DNA from: Chlorobaculum tepidum TLS
Lineage (GTDB): Bacteria > Bacteroidota > Chlorobiia > Chlorobiales > Chlorobiaceae
Direction of reading: 5' to 3'
Assembly (NCBI RefSeq): GCF_000006985.1
Contig: NC_002932.3
Coordinates: forward strand, 333,501 to 397,500
DNA length: 64,000 nt
Position 1 is the stretch's first letter, and every line of letters begins with the position of its first letter. Positions 44,154 through 54,645 of the stretch are shown in pieces. The notes under the pieces were generated by a model. It searched no databases and was not told the DNA's origin. It worked only from the letters and a program-made list of their open reading frames with translations. The position numbers were made by a program, and so were the translations under genes.

Positions 44154-44763
44154 CGAATAACTTGCGGAAATAGCGTTGGTAAAGGAGCGCGACCGTTACG
44201 GCGCCGAGCGCCGATCCGGCCACGATGTCGCTCAGGTAGTGCTGGCAGATCACGACGCGGCTCGCAGCGATTGTGGATCCGGCGATGATGAACACCGGTC
44301 TGAAGCGTGGAAACAGCAGCGACAGCGTCAGTGCAGCGCTCAACGCTGTGGCTGAATGGCCGGAAGGAAACGACTGCCAGGCATGGTCGAAATGCCATCC
44401 GAACAGGTCGAATCCATAGATGCCCTGTTGCAGGAAAAGCTCTGGCCGGGAGCGGCAGAGGATCACTTTTGCCAGATCCGACGCCAGCCCCGAGGCAGCC
44501 ACCGTGCTGAACAGAAAGAGTCCGCTCAGTGAGAGCCAGCGGTTCCATTTCCAGAATCCTGCAAACAGAAGGAGTCCGCCCACGAGATACCATTCGGATT
44601 GCCCCGCCTTGGTGATTGCTTTCCAGATGCTGTGCCAGAGTCCGATGTCGAGCTGGTGGAAAAAGAGCGTCAGCGGCTGGTCGAAGAAGAAAAACGAGAG
44701 GAGTCCGAACAGCAGCGTTGCCGCAAGCAGCAGGTGTTGTTTCTGATTTCTTTCATCTATCAT
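44128..44763 (-). CDS. PAP2-family membrane phosphatase
   Basis: 211 residues and five to six membrane helices. The acid phosphatase motifs are KVILCRSRPEL (KX6RP form), SFPSGHSATALSAALTLS (PSGH) and SRVVICQHYLSDIVAGSALG (SRx5Hx3D). Family members dephosphorylate undecaprenyl diphosphate, phosphatidylglycerol phosphate or lipid A. First gene of the glycolipid operon, so a lipid phosphate or polyprenyl diphosphate substrate is likely. Confidence 0.88.
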   Translation of the reverse strand: MIDERNQKQHLLLAATLLFGLLSFFFFDQPLTLFFHQLDIGLWHSIWKAITKAGQSEWYLVGGLLLFAGFWKWNRWLSLSGLFLFSTVAASGLASDLAKVILCRSRPELFLQQGIYGFDLFGWHFDHAWQSFPSGHSATALSAALTLSLLFPRFRPVFIIAGSTIAASRVVICQHYLSDIVAGSALGAVTVALLYQRYFRKLFDETATIQT

Positions 44764-44992
44764 GGCGTGTTTGTTTGCTTCGATGATGTATACCTGGCAT
44801 TCTCAAAACCTTTCGGGACGATTTTCGGGGGTTCATTTTCTTCGATCATGATGATTTTCCCGACAGTTTCCCCGTACCGGTCATATGGTTGCTATCGACG
44901 GAAATAACCATTTTTCTATGAGTCTTCCGGGGCGGCAAATGGTAAAGAGGGGCTGGTTGCAGGTCAGTGGGGCGGATTGAACCGGCTCCGGG

Positions 44993-45274
44993 TCAGTTCT
45001 TTTTCTTCTTGCTCCGGTAAAAAATCGCGAACAGAATCCACGCATACGCGCCGACCAGCGTGAAGGGGGCGATGTCGAGCGCGAAGAAGCCGTCTACTGA
45101 CTTTTCAATGTACATCACGGCGTAGCTGAGGGCGAGCACGGTTGCGCCAAGCGCGATGAAGAGGTAGTTCATCGCGCCGAGCGGCATCGTGGCTGGTGCC
45201 GGTTTGGCGGCGGCTGGCGGTTGCTTTGCCGCCGCTTCAGCCTTACGCTTTTGCTTCTTCGGTGAAGATGGCAT
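44993..45274 (-). CDS. DUF3098-like small membrane protein
   Basis: 93 residues from ATG at 45274 ([20 protein letters not shown]). A basic Ala/Pro/Lys-rich cytoplasmic tail precedes [20 protein letters not shown] and a second helix ([20 protein letters not shown]), the two-helix pattern of DUF3098, a family known from Bacteroidetes and Chlorobi. Function unknown. Its first 32 bases overlap the end of argD. The 229 bases between it and the PAP2 gene hold nothing recognisable. Confidence 0.65.
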
Positions 45275-46451
45275 CGAGTGTATCGAGACAGAGTTGCGCC
45301 TCCTCTTTGCTGATCGATAGCGGTGGAAGAAGCCTGATGACGTTGTTGCTGGTGGCATTGACGAGTACGCCCCTCTTCAACGCCTCTTCGACGTAGTACT
45401 TCGCTTCGCGGTGCACCGTGACGCCGATCATGAGGCCGTACTGGCGGATTTCGAGAATCTGCGCGTGCTTCTCGGCCATTTTCTCGAAAGCTGTACGCAT
45501 CATGGAGCCAACTTCGAGTGCGTTCTGCATCAGGCCGTCCGCCAGGATCGCTTCGATCATGGCGAGACCCGCCGCGCAGGCGACCGGATTGCCGCCGAAA
45601 GTCGTGCCGTGGCTACCGGGGGTGAACACCTCGGCGACCTTCTCCGAGCCGATGATCGCGCCGAGCGGCAGTCCGCCGCCAAGCGGCTTGGCCACGCAGA
45701 CCAGATCAGGCTGGATGTCGAACGGCATGTAGCTGAAAAACGCGCCCGTACGACCGCAACCGGCCTGAATTTCATCGGCCACGATGAGGAAATCGTGCTC
45801 CTTGGCCAGCTCTTTCAGCTTTGCAATGAAGGCTTCGCTCACTTTGTGGATGCCGCCCTCGCCCTGCACGAATTCGACAAAGACCGCTGCCGTGCGGTTC
45901 GAGACCTTGCGTTCCAGATCCTCCACGTCGTTGAAATCGATCATGCCGGTTTCGGGCACGAGCGGCTCGAAGCCGTCGACATACTTCGGCTTGGCGGTCA
46001 GCGAGAGCGCGCCGTAGGTTCTGCCGTGGAAGCAGTTGGTCAGTGAGAGCACCTGCGTTTTGTCGGTGTCTCCGTTACGCGCGGCGAAGCGTCTCGCGAG
46101 CTTGATGGCCGCCTCGATCGCCTCGGTGCCGCTGTTGCAGAAAAAGACCTTCGACATCCTGGAAATTTCAAGCAGCTTCGCAGCCAGGTCGAACTGCGGC
46201 TTCTGCATGAAGAGGTTCGAGACATGGATGTATTTCGAAGCCTGTTCGGTGATTGCCTGTTCGAGGCGCTTGTCGCCGTAGCCGATGGCGTTGACGCCGA
46301 CGCCGGCGATCATGTCGAGGTAGCGCTCACCGCTGGCAGTGTAGAGGAACGAGCCTTTGCCAGAGGCGATGTCGAGCGGCAGCCTTGCATAGTTATGAAA
46401 GAAGAGCTGCTTCTCGGTTTCGAGATTTATTGCAGGTGTGTTCATCGTCAT
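45243..46451 (-). CDS. argD: Acetylornithine aminotransferase
   Basis: 402 residues, class III PLP aminotransferase. Markers are [89 protein letters not shown] and the PLP lysine in [14 protein letters not shown]. It makes N-acetylornithine in arginine synthesis and may also serve lysine synthesis (DapC activity). Some relatives are ornithine or GABA transaminases, but length and motifs fit ArgD. Confidence 0.88.
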
Positions 46452-46513
46452 GGTTTGTTCTTTAAAGATCAGGTTTGTGATTTTTGTCTCTCATCGAAAT
46501 CAGCGCTTGTCCG

Positions 46514-46774
46514 TCAGCTCTTCTCGTCCTTCTGCCGGTAGCGAATCACGCCGCGGATCGCCCGCCAGATGCCGTACGCGCCAAGGAGCAGCGAGAACCG
46601 GAACAGGTCGCGGCCATGGTCGCCACCGGCCGTCGAAGTGTAGAGGCCAATATACGCAGCGAGCACCAGAAATGTGACGGAAAGAAGCGCGTCAAGCGCC
46701 ATGGTGATCGACCAAAACCCTTTTTTTCGTGCTCTTCCGCCGGCGTTGTCGTTGTCGTCAGGCTTTTTTGTCAT
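46514..46774 (-). CDS. Small two-helix membrane protein
   Basis: 86 residues. A polar start (MTKKPDDNDNAGGRARKKGF) precedes two hydrophobic stretches (ALDALLSVTFLVLAAYIGLY and FSLLLGAYGIWRAIRGVIRY) and a charged tail. No family recognised with confidence. It overlaps the end of ndh by 17 bases and so is probably co-translated with it; a role as a partner or anchor of that enzyme is speculation. Confidence 0.65.
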   Translation of the reverse strand: MTKKPDDNDNAGGRARKKGFWSITMALDALLSVTFLVLAAYIGLYTSTAGGDHGRDLFRFSLLLGAYGIWRAIRGVIRYRQKDEKS

Positions 46775-48062
46775 CGCAAGGCGACGATTTCTGCTCCCGG
46801 TAGAAGCGCCAGTCCTTGTTGACGATCAGGCGCGCGCCGTAGCCGAAGGTGAAGTACGACCAGGCCCACTGCATCAGCACGAAGACGCGGTGCTTGAAGG
46901 TCGAAAGATAATAGATATGCACGAGCAGCCAGGTGAACCAGGCGATCGCGCCGTCGAACTTCAGGTTGCCGATCTCGACAATCGCCCGGTTGCGCCCGAT
47001 GGTGGCCATCTGCCCTTTGTCGCGGTACTTGAACGGTTTGCGAGGCTTGCCCTTCAAATCATCCAGAATCATCCGCCCGATGGCCTTGCCCTCCTGCATG
47101 GCCACCGGAGCCATGCCTGGCAGGGTCGAACCGTTTTCGAGCGTGTAGCAGGCCTGGTCACCGCCGACGAACACCTCCGGATGACCGGGCAGGCTCAGAT
47201 CGGCCTCGACCATGATCCGGCCGCTGCGGTCGGTCTGGACGCCCATGTTCTGGCCGATCTCCGAGGCTTTGACGCCCGCTGCCCAGAGCACTGTGGCAGC
47301 TTCGATGCGCTCGCGCCCGATCTGCACGCCGTCAGCATCGACGTCGCTTACCATGCTCGACGTCCAGACCTGCACGCCGAGCTTTTCGAGCTCGCGGGTT
47401 GCCTTGCTCGATAGTTCGGGCGAGAACGTGCCGAGAATGCGTTCAGCGGCTTCGACGATGAAGATACGGGTGAGCTTCGGGTCGATGTGGCGGTAGAATT
47501 TCGACAGGGTGTAACGGCTCATTTCTCCGATCGAACCGGCAAGCTCGACGCCCGTCGGTCCGCCGCCAACGATCACGAAGGTGAGTTGCTTTTTGCGCTC
47601 CTTCATATCGTTGGTGCGCTCAGCGGCTTCGTAAGCCTCCATCACGCGGCGGCGAATTTCGGAAGCCTGGGCCAGGTTTTTCAGGCCAGGCGCATGCTCC
47701 TCCCAGTCGTTCTTGCCGAAGTAATGGTGCTGTGCCCCGCAGGCGAGGACGAGATAGTCGTACTCGATATCGCCAAAATCGGTCTTTACCTTTTTCTGTT
47801 CGAGATCGACGTTGCAGACGTTGCCTTTGAAGACCGTGACGTTGTCGTAACCGGCCAGCATGTTACGCAGTGGCGTGGCGATGTCGCCTTCACCGAGCGC
47901 GGCCATCGCCACCTGGTAGAGCAGCGGCTGGAAAAGGTGGTAGTTTTTCCTGTCGATGAGCGTGACCTCGACATCCTTTCTGTTACTAAGGATTCTCGCG
48001 GTGTTCAGACCGGTAAATCCGCCACCGACAATTACGACCTTTTTTTTCATCTCGTTTTTCAT
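46758..48062 (-). CDS. ndh: Type II NADH dehydrogenase-like FAD oxidoreductase
   Basis: About 434 residues from ATG at 48062 (MKNEMKKKVVIVGGG); ATG at 48050 or TTG at 48092 are alternatives. Two dinucleotide-binding folds: VVIVGGGFTGLNTARILSNR for FAD and FVIVGGGPTGVELAGSIGEM for NADH. Further marks are YLVLACGAQHHYFG, ATVLWAAGVKAS, VFVGGDQACYTLENG and the C-terminal membrane-contact region AWFTWLLVHIYYLSTFKHRV. It oxidises NAD(P)H and reduces quinone without pumping protons; sulfide:quinone reductase is a less likely alternative because no redox Cys pair is seen. Confidence 0.88.
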   Translation of the reverse strand: MKNEMKKKVVIVGGGFTGLNTARILSNRKDVEVTLIDRKNYHLFQPLLYQVAMAALGEGDIATPLRNMLAGYDNVTVFKGNVCNVDLEQKKVKTDFGDIEYDYLVLACGAQHHYFGKNDWEEHAPGLKNLAQASEIRRRVMEAYEAAERTNDMKERKKQLTFVIVGGGPTGVELAGSIGEMSRYTLSKFYRHIDPKLTRIFIVEAAERILGTFSPELSSKATRELEKLGVQVWTSSMVSDVDADGVQIGRERIEAATVLWAAGVKASEIGQNMGVQTDRSGRIMVEADLSLPGHPEVFVGGDQACYTLENGSTLPGMAPVAMQEGKAIGRMILDDLKGKPRKPFKYRDKGQMATIGRNRAIVEIGNLKFDGAIAWFTWLLVHIYYLSTFKHRVFVLMQWAWSYFTFGYGARLIVNKDWRFYREQKSSPCDDKKA

Positions 48063-48229
48063 CTCGTTCAGATTCTCACGTTCATTTCTCAAATCCCTGG
48101 CGTGGACATCCGTATGTCAATCAAGTTACGGCAAAGATGCCCTCATCGTATACAAACGCAGGGAATGTAATAAAAATGTGTTGAATATCGCTGCGAATGT
48201 CACTCAAGCGTTACGCAGAACGGCGCATG

Positions 48230-48736
48230 TCAGCTCAGCTTTTCGATGATCTGCGCATGGGCAGGAAATTGCGCGGTCAGCGCCGCCGGGTCGGCGAAGG
48301 TGAGGTCGCGGAAGTCGAAGCCCGGCGCGACCACGCAGCTTACGAGGGCGTATGTGCCGGGAGCGTCGGCCTGTTCCGAAAGAGATGCTCCAAACCAGTG
48401 TCCGGCTGACACCCATGAGTGCAGCACCTGCCCGGCGTTCGGGTCATCGCCCAGCGTGAACAGCGACGGATCGCCGGTTTCGGGAAAGCAGTGCACGTCG
48501 AGCGGCGAACCGGCGTGGAAGTACCACTGCTCGTCTGAGCGGATGCGGTGCAGGCGCGAGCGGTCGCCGTGTTCGAGCAGGTAGAAGATCGAGGTCGCGT
48601 AGGAGCGGGGCGAACCGAAGGGGCTGTTGCCGTTGAAACCGTACGAGCCTTCGCTGCGGTAGGTTTCGCGATACCAGCCCCCTTCCGGATGGCGTTCGAG
48701 GCCGAGGCGCCCGATCCAGAACTCAGCCGTTCGCAC
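48230..48736 (-). CDS. Cupin-fold DUF985 protein
   Basis: About 168 residues from GTG at 48736, which overlaps the purE end by 14 bases; a longer frame up to 48784 would extend further into purE. Family marks are [51 protein letters not shown] and [23 protein letters not shown]985 proteins adopt a single cupin barrel; a sugar epimerase or isomerase function has been suggested but not shown. Likely co-transcribed with purE. Confidence 0.82.
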   Translation of the reverse strand: MRTAEFWIGRLGLERHPEGGWYRETYRSEGSYGFNGNSPFGSPRSYATSIFYLLEHGDRSRLHRIRSDEQWYFHAGSPLDVHCFPETGDPSLFTLGDDPNAGQVLHSWVSAGHWFGASLSEQADAPGTYALVSCVVAPGFDFRDLTFADPAALTAQFPAHAQIIEKLS

Positions 48737-49250
48737 GCAGTTTTTCCCGGATTTTGGCGGTCTTCTGGCGCGAGGCTTCGGCAAGCTTCTGTCGGAACTC
48801 CCTGAGCTTCTGCATCAGACTGGCGTCGCACAGGGCGAGCATCTGCACGGCGAGCAGCGCGGCGTTGCGGGCGTTGTCGATGCCGACGGTGGCTACGGGA
48901 ATTCCGGCGGGCATCTGCACGATGGCGTAGAGCGAATCCTGGCCGCTGAGCTTTTTGCTGTAGATCGGCACGCCGATGACCGGCAGGGGAGTCATGGCCG
49001 CCGTGACGCCCGGCAGATGTGCCGCACCGCCAGCTCCGGCGATGATCGCTTTCAGGCCGCGCTCCTCTGCCGAGGAGGCGTAGGCTTCGAGATCGCCCGG
49101 CGTTCGGTGCGCCGAGATGACCGATATTTCAAACGGAATGCCGAACTCGTTGAGCACCGTGGCGGCCTCTTTCATGATGTCGAAATCGGAATCGGAACCC
49201 ATCAGGATGCCGACCAGCGGCGCCTGTGCGTCAAAGGAAACTTGTGTCAT
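48723..49250 (-). CDS. purE: N5-carboxyaminoimidazole ribonucleotide mutase (PurE class I)
   Basis: 175 residues. Signature [60 protein letters not shown] and [20 protein letters not shown]. It isomerises N5-CAIR to CAIR in purine synthesis, normally with PurK, which is not in the window. Divergent from hemN. Confidence 0.96.
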   Translation of the reverse strand: MTQVSFDAQAPLVGILMGSDSDFDIMKEAATVLNEFGIPFEISVISAHRTPGDLEAYASSAEERGLKAIIAGAGGAAHLPGVTAAMTPLPVIGVPIYSKKLSGQDSLYAIVQMPAGIPVATVGIDNARNAALLAVQMLALCDASLMQKLREFRQKLAEASRQKTAKIREKLRANG

Positions 49251-49376
49251 GGAAAAAGAAGTTCTCCGTTCTTGTGAAGGTTAACGCCGTTGCAGTTTGA
49301 GGGCTAAAAAATTCGCGGAGTTTTTGTATTTTCATCAGTCTAACAAAAAAAATAACACTTGCCAAGGAAGAATACA

Positions 49377-50807
49377 ATGACAACAGATGTCGTCGCGAAG
49401 CTGGCTTTGAAGTACAGCAATCCCGGGCCACGTTACACCAGTTACCCCACCATTCCGTCCTGGAGTGAGGACGGCGTGACTCAGGAGCAGTGGAAAGAGG
49501 CTATGGTCAAAGGCTTCAACGAGAGCAACGAGACCACGGGTATCAGCATGTATATCCATATCCCGTTCTGCGAGAACTACTGCTACTTCTGCGGCTGCAA
49601 CGCTCATCGCACCACCGATCACTCGCTCGAGAAGCCCTACATCGATGCGCTCATCAAGGAGTGGCAGATGTATCTCGACGTTTTCCCCGGCAAGCTCAAC
49701 GTCAAGGAGCTGCATATCGGAGGCGGCACACCGACTTTCCTCAGCCCCGAGAACCTTATCCGTCTTGTCGATACCCTTTTCAGGGATGTCAACAAGATGG
49801 ACGATTACATGTTCAGTTTCGAAACCAACCCTCGCTCGACCACAAAAGAGCATCTCGAAGCGCTTTACAGCGTCGGATTCCGCCGCATGAGCTTCGGTAT
49901 CCAGGACTTCGATCCCGTGGTGCAGGCCGAGATCAACCGCCCGCAGTCCTTCGAACTGGTCAAGGAGAAGATCGACATGGCCCGCGAAATCGGCTTCAAC
50001 TCGGTCAACTTCGATCTCGTGTACGGCCTGCCGAAGCAGACGCTCGCCACGGTGACCGATACCATCCAGAAAGTGATGGAACTGCGTCCCGACCGCCTCG
50101 CCTTTTACGGCTATGGCCACAACCCGCACCTTTACGAAGGGCAGCGCCGCTTCAAGCTCGAAGACCTGCCGGTGGGCGACGTCAAGCAGGAGCTGTACGA
50201 CCAGGGCCGCGCGATGCTCGAATCGATCGGCTATCACGAGGTTGGCATGGACCACTTCGCCATCGAGGGCGACGCGCTTTACGAGGCGATGAAGAATGGC
50301 ACCTTGCACCGGAACTTCATGGGCTACACCGAGAACACCACCCAGATGATGCTCGCCCTCGGCGCTTCGTCGATCAGCGACACCTGGTACGCCTTCGCGC
50401 AGAACGAGCGCACCGACGACCGCTACATGGAGGAGGTCAACAAGGGCCGCTTCCCGATCATGCGCGGTCACCTGCTCAGCGACGAAGACCTTGTGCTTCG
50501 CCGCCATATCCTGAACCTGATGTGCCGCCAGGAGACCTCGTGGGAAGATCCGAAGCTCTACACCGAAGAGCTGGACATCGCCCGCTATCGCCTCGAAGAC
50601 ATGGAGAACGATGGCATCGTGGTGCTTGGCGAGAAGAGTGTGAAGGTCACCGAGATCGGCGTGCCCTTCCTCCGCAACGTCTGCATGGCGTTCGACGCGC
50701 ACCTCTGGCGCTCCGACAGCCTCTCCAAGGCCTACAACGTGTCGCGCGACATCCAGAAGGAGTACATCGAAAAGGCCCGCCAGGCCAAGCTCCAGCAGAC
50801 CTCCTGA
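49377..50807 (+). CDS. hemN: Oxygen-independent coproporphyrinogen III oxidase (radical SAM)
   Basis: 476 residues from ATG at 49377, with AAGGAAG 6 bases upstream; the six-codon upstream extension covers that site. HemN marks are [35 protein letters not shown] (C-x3-C-x2-C-x-C), [16 protein letters not shown] and [20 protein letters not shown], plus [16 protein letters not shown] at the end. It decarboxylates coproporphyrinogen III anaerobically, feeding bacteriochlorophyll and haem. A TATTTTCA element is at 49327-49334. Confidence 0.95.
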   Translation: MTTDVVAKLALKYSNPGPRYTSYPTIPSWSEDGVTQEQWKEAMVKGFNESNETTGISMYIHIPFCENYCYFCGCNAHRTTDHSLEKPYIDALIKEWQMYLDVFPGKLNVKELHIGGGTPTFLSPENLIRLVDTLFRDVNKMDDYMFSFETNPRSTTKEHLEALYSVGFRRMSFGIQDFDPVVQAEINRPQSFELVKEKIDMAREIGFNSVNFDLVYGLPKQTLATVTDTIQKVMELRPDRLAFYGYGHNPHLYEGQRRFKLEDLPVGDVKQELYDQGRAMLESIGYHEVGMDHFAIEGDALYEAMKNGTLHRNFMGYTENTTQMMLALGASSISDTWYAFAQNERTDDRYMEEVNKGRFPIMRGHLLSDEDLVLRRHILNLMCRQETSWEDPKLYTEELDIARYRLEDMENDGIVVLGEKSVKVTEIGVPFLRNVCMAFDAHLWRSDSLSKAYNVSRDIQKEYIEKARQAKLQQTS

Positions 50808-50831
50808 GCGGGTGTCTCTTAACGGTTTTGA

Positions 50832-50861
50832 GGGGTGATCGTTTGGTCACCCTTTTTTTTG
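50832..50861 (+). terminator. Intrinsic terminator of hemN
   Basis: Stem GGGTGA (50833-50838) / TCACCC (50847-50852), 8-base loop, eight T residues after. Confidence 0.85.
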
Positions 50862-50906
50862 GTTAAGATTTCGTATGAACCGCACGATGACAAAGTCAAT
50901 CACACG

Positions 50907-52052
50907 ATGAAACAAAAGATCAGGATCGGATTTATCGGCAGTGGATGGGCGCAGGTGGCGCAGGCTCCGGCCTTTTCGCTGATGGAAGATGTTGAACTGG
51001 CAGCGGTTGCAAGTCCGACTGAACGGCGGCGGCAGAAGTTTCAGGATCGCTTCGGCATTCCGGAAGGCTACGCTGACTGGCGCGAGATGCTCGACGAGTG
51101 CCCGCTCGATCTGGTATGCGTCACTACGCCGACCTTTCTGCACGATCCGATGGTGACGGGCGCGCTCGAAAAGGGTGTTGGTGTGCTCTGCGAAAAGCCG
51201 TTTGCCCTGACCGTCGAGGAGGCCGAGCGCATGAACGCGCTTGCCTCGAAATCGCCGGGCCTTTCGCTGATCGATCACCAGCTCCGGTTCCATCCGTCGG
51301 TCAGGAGCATGAAGCAGATGATCGACAGCGGCGAAATTGGCAAGGTGTATGAAGTTCGCGCCGTAGTGAACCTCGCCTCGCGTAACCGCATCGACATGCC
51401 GTGGTCGTGGTGGAGCGACGCCTCGAAGGGCGGCGGCGCGCTTCGGGCGCTTGGCTCGCACCTGATCGATTTGAACCGTTTTCTCGTCGGCGAGATTTCA
51501 GAAGTGTGCTGCAACCTTTCGACCTCGATTCCGCAGCGCCCCGATGCCTCGACGTCCGGCAAAAGCCTGCCGGTTACGTCGGACGACAGCTTCGCCATGT
51601 TCATGAAGTTCGGCCCTTCGTCGGTGGCGCTCGGCGCGTCGTCGCTCATGCACGTCACCACGGTTGGCTCCTACACCTGGTTTTCGCTTGAAGTGGTTGG
51701 AAGCCTCAAAACCATTCGGCTCGACGGTGCGGGTCGTCTCTGGGAGATCGTCAACAGCGAGGTCAAAGGAGGGCGCAGCCTCATCGACGCGCCGCGCTGG
51801 AAGCAGTTGGAGCCGATGCTGCCGTGGGACGAGCTGGTGCTTCAGGAGAAGATCAAGCAGTCCTCACTCGCCGTGCACGGTATCTTCGCCGTCGGCTTTG
51901 CTTTTCTTGCACATCGCATCGTCAAAGCGTTGAAGAGCGGCGACCCGGTCATTTTGCAGGACGCAGCAAGCTTCCGCGACGGCCTTGCCATCCAGAAGGT
52001 GATGCAGGCCGGGCTCGATTCTGACCGTGAGAAGCGCTGGGTGAAAGTGTAG
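50907..52052 (+). CDS. Gfo/Idh/MocA-family NAD(P)-dependent oxidoreductase
   Basis: 381 residues from ATG at 50907; upstream codons of the open frame lie in the hemN terminator. N-terminal Rossmann fold [20 protein letters not shown], then [20 protein letters not shown] and the family's [20 protein letters not shown] (catalytic Glu-Lys-Pro). The C-terminal beta-sheet domain includes [20 protein letters not shown], where His-x3-Asp is typical. Members oxidise sugars, inositols or reduce biliverdin; the substrate here is unknown. Biliverdin-reductase-like activity next to hemN would be attractive, but nothing specific supports it. Confidence 0.85.
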   Translation: MKQKIRIGFIGSGWAQVAQAPAFSLMEDVELAAVASPTERRRQKFQDRFGIPEGYADWREMLDECPLDLVCVTTPTFLHDPMVTGALEKGVGVLCEKPFALTVEEAERMNALASKSPGLSLIDHQLRFHPSVRSMKQMIDSGEIGKVYEVRAVVNLASRNRIDMPWSWWSDASKGGGALRALGSHLIDLNRFLVGEISEVCCNLSTSIPQRPDASTSGKSLPVTSDDSFAMFMKFGPSSVALGASSLMHVTTVGSYTWFSLEVVGSLKTIRLDGAGRLWEIVNSEVKGGRSLIDAPRWKQLEPMLPWDELVLQEKIKQSSLAVHGIFAVGFAFLAHRIVKALKSGDPVILQDAASFRDGLAIQKVMQAGLDSDREKRWVKV

Positions 52053-52113
52053 TCGATGGATGATTCGGTCGATCTGTCCCGTAAATGATGTTATAACCAG
52101 CAGGAACTGAATC

Positions 52114-52434
52114 GTGGCGTGGGTGATGCTGTTTGTGGCCGGGCTGTTCGAGTGTGCCTGGGCGGTGGGGTTGAAATATTCCGAAGGGTTCACGCGGCCC
52201 GTGCCGTCGGTGCTGACGATTGCGGCGATGCTGGTGAGCTTCTGGCTGCTCTCCGTGGCGATGAAAATCGTGCCGGTCGGCACAGCCTACGCCGTCTGGA
52301 CTGGTATCGGCGCGGCGGGTGTTGCCGTGGCGGGGATTCTGCTTTTCAACGAACCGCGCGATCTGGCGCGAGTTTTCTGCATTTTTCTGATTATCGCTGG
52401 TGTCGCTGGGTTGCGGGTGCTGGCTGGGAAGTAG
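52114..52434 (+). CDS. sugE: SMR-family transporter, SugE/Gdx-like
   Basis: 106 residues from GTG at 52114, with CAGGAA about 8 bases upstream. Four membrane helices and the membrane Glu of the SMR family ([20 protein letters not shown]), followed by [20 protein letters not shown] and the end [16 protein letters not shown]. The [12 protein letters not shown] form with W in helix 1 is typical of the SugE/Gdx subtype, which exports guanidinium. No guanidine riboswitch was recognised upstream. Confidence 0.87.
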   Translation: MAWVMLFVAGLFECAWAVGLKYSEGFTRPVPSVLTIAAMLVSFWLLSVAMKIVPVGTAYAVWTGIGAAGVAVAGILLFNEPRDLARVFCIFLIIAGVAGLRVLAGK

Positions 52435-52509
52435 CTGGGAATTGGGTGGACGGGGTGGGCAAATGGAAGAAGGTTCTGTCCGCAGTGTCCGCTTAGTCCA
52501 CTTTTTTCT

Positions 52510-54465
52510 TCACCCCGCTTCGTCCTCCCAGCACTGGTAGAGCGCATCCAGCTCTTTGCATAGCTCTTCGTACTCTGCGATGGCTTTGTGCGTCTCTTCT
52601 GCGGATTGTTCGTAAAATAAGGGTTGGGCCATCATATCCTCGTGCTGTTTTTTTGACTCCTCCAACCGCTGAATCTCCTTTTCGATTGCCGCGATCTTTT
52701 TGCTGTTCGCTTTGGGCGCGGCCGGTTTTTTTTCGACAGATTTCGCCGTGGCGGCTTTGCGTGCGGCTTCCTCTTTGGCCTGGGCTTCGGCCTGCTGTTT
52801 TTTCTCCTCTTCCCACGATTTTTCGGCTTTTTCGAGGTATTCGGCATAAGTGCCGAGATAGACCTGCACTCCACCGTTCTTGATCTCGAACACCTTGTTG
52901 ACGAGGCTGTCGAGGAAGTAGCGGTCGTGCGAGACGATGAGCAGCGTGCCGTCGTAGTTTTCGAGCGAGTCGATCAGCATTTCTTTGGAGCGCATGTCGA
53001 GGTGGTTGGTCGGCTCGTCCATGATGAGCAGGTTCGAGGCCTGGAGCAGAATCTTGGCGAGTGCCACCCTCGATTTTTCGCCTCCGGAGAGCACGGCGAT
53101 TTTCTTCTCCACCGCGTCGCCGCTGAAGAGGAAGCAGCCGAGGATGTCTCGCACGCGGCGCTGTGCTTCAGAGGTCGGGGCTGCGTCCATCATCTCCTGA
53201 AGGATGCTCTTTTCCGGCGCGAGATTGTCGGTCTGGTGCTGGGCGAAGTAGCTCATGCTGACGTGGTGGCCGGTCTGGCGTTTGCCCTCGAAGTCGATCT
53301 CGTCGGCCAGAATCCTGCAAAACGTCGTCTTGCCCGCACCGTTTGAGCCGACGATGGCGATGCGGTCGCCGCGCATGATTTCGAGATCGATGTTCTTGAG
53401 CACGGTTTTCGTCGTGCCGTCCGGTAGCGTGAACGACTTTGAGACTCCCTCCAGCCGGAGCACTTCGCGGCCCGACGGTCTGGCCTTCGGGAACGAGAAA
53501 GAAATCTGCGACAGATCCTCCTCCGGCGCCTGCAACTCCTTTTCGAGTTTCTGCATCTGGCGCAACCGGCTTTGCGCCTGCCGCGCCTTGGTGGCCTTGT
53601 AGCGGAAGCGGTCCACGAACGACTTCAGGTCGGCCATCTTTTTCAGATCGTTTTCGTAGCGCGACATCATGAGTGTGTATCGCTCGGCCTTTTCTTTCTC
53701 ATAAAAGCTGTAGTTGCCCTTGTACTCGGTGATTTCGTTGAAGGCGATTTCGAGCGTTTTGGTGGTGAGCTTGTCGAGGAAAAAGCGGTCGTGCGAGACG
53801 ATCAGGTAGCTGTGCTCGTAGTTGAGCAGGTACTGTTCGAGCCAGCGGAGCGAGTCGATGTCGAGGTGGTTTGTCGGTTCGTCGAGCAGCAGCAGCGTCG
53901 GGTTTTGCAAGAGCAAGCGGGCGATGAGCAGGCGCATTTGCCAGCCGCCGGAAAACTCTTTCACCTTTTTGTAGAAATCCGCGCTGCCGAAGCCGAGTCC
54001 GGAGAGAATTTTCTCTGCGTCGGACTGCATCCGGTAGCCGCCAAGCCGCTCGAAGTCTTGCGAGGCGTCGCTGAAGCGTTCGATCAGCTTGTGGTACTCG
54101 TCGCTCGCGTGATCCTGATCGGGCAGCGCGAGCTCGTGCTCCATGCGCGAAATCTTTTCAGAAAGTTCATGCAGCGTTTTGTTCGCTTCGAGAGCGTACT
54201 GGAGCGCGGTTTTGTCGAGGTCGCCTTCGAACGAAATCTCCTGCGGCAGATAGCCGATGGTGGTGGTCGAGGACTTCATGATCTGCCCTTCGCTGATGGG
54301 CCCGTCCTCCTTGAGCTGGCCGCTGAGGAGGCGCAGCAGCGTGGATTTGCCAGTGCCGTTCAGGCCGACCAGCGAGGCGCGATCCTTGTCGCCGATCCGG
54401 AATGAGGTGTTGCGCAGGAGCACTTTGGTGCCTGCTGAAAGAGAGAGATTTCGTACTTCGAGCAT
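52510..54465 (-). CDS. ABC-F family ATP-binding protein
   Basis: 651 residues, two ABC domains in one chain and no membrane segments. First: [57 protein letters not shown]. Second: [58 protein letters not shown]. Between them is the P-site tRNA interaction linker (rich in Arg/Lys/Gln). The tail (residues about 545-640) is a Lys/Glu/Ala-rich coiled coil, as in Uup/ABCF3-like members. ABC-F proteins act on ribosomes. Divergent from tolC; a TATCTTCA element lies at 54491-54498, minus strand. Confidence 0.92.
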   Translation of the reverse strand: MLEVRNLSLSAGTKVLLRNTSFRIGDKDRASLVGLNGTGKSTLLRLLSGQLKEDGPISEGQIMKSSTTTIGYLPQEISFEGDLDKTALQYALEANKTLHELSEKISRMEHELALPDQDHASDEYHKLIERFSDASQDFERLGGYRMQSDAEKILSGLGFGSADFYKKVKEFSGGWQMRLLIARLLLQNPTLLLLDEPTNHLDIDSLRWLEQYLLNYEHSYLIVSHDRFFLDKLTTKTLEIAFNEITEYKGNYSFYEKEKAERYTLMMSRYENDLKKMADLKSFVDRFRYKATKARQAQSRLRQMQKLEKELQAPEEDLSQISFSFPKARPSGREVLRLEGVSKSFTLPDGTTKTVLKNIDLEIMRGDRIAIVGSNGAGKTTFCRILADEIDFEGKRQTGHHVSMSYFAQHQTDNLAPEKSILQEMMDAAPTSEAQRRVRDILGCFLFSGDAVEKKIAVLSGGEKSRVALAKILLQASNLLIMDEPTNHLDMRSKEMLIDSLENYDGTLLIVSHDRYFLDSLVNKVFEIKNGGVQVYLGTYAEYLEKAEKSWEEEKKQQAEAQAKEEAARKAATAKSVEKKPAAPKANSKKIAAIEKEIQRLEESKKQHEDMMAQPLFYEQSAEETHKAIAEYEELCKELDALYQCWEDEAG

Positions 54466-54645
54466 GGAGTCGCGGTTTCAGGTTTGCAGTTGAAGATACG
54501 ATATTTCATTAAAGCGCCATGCCCTCTAAGGATTCCGGTTATGTGGCCGGTCTTTGGCTGTTTTTCCCATGGTCGCTGGAAACAGGAGGTTGCAGCGTCA
54601 AACCCGTGAGTGTCTGTCAACGTGTTTATAAATTATATCCGGATC

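Noticed and set aside
52053-52113. Guanidine riboswitch upstream of the SugE-like gene
   Set aside because: The space is only about 60 bases and no paired ACGR-type loops of the mini-ykkC/guanidine-II class are visible.
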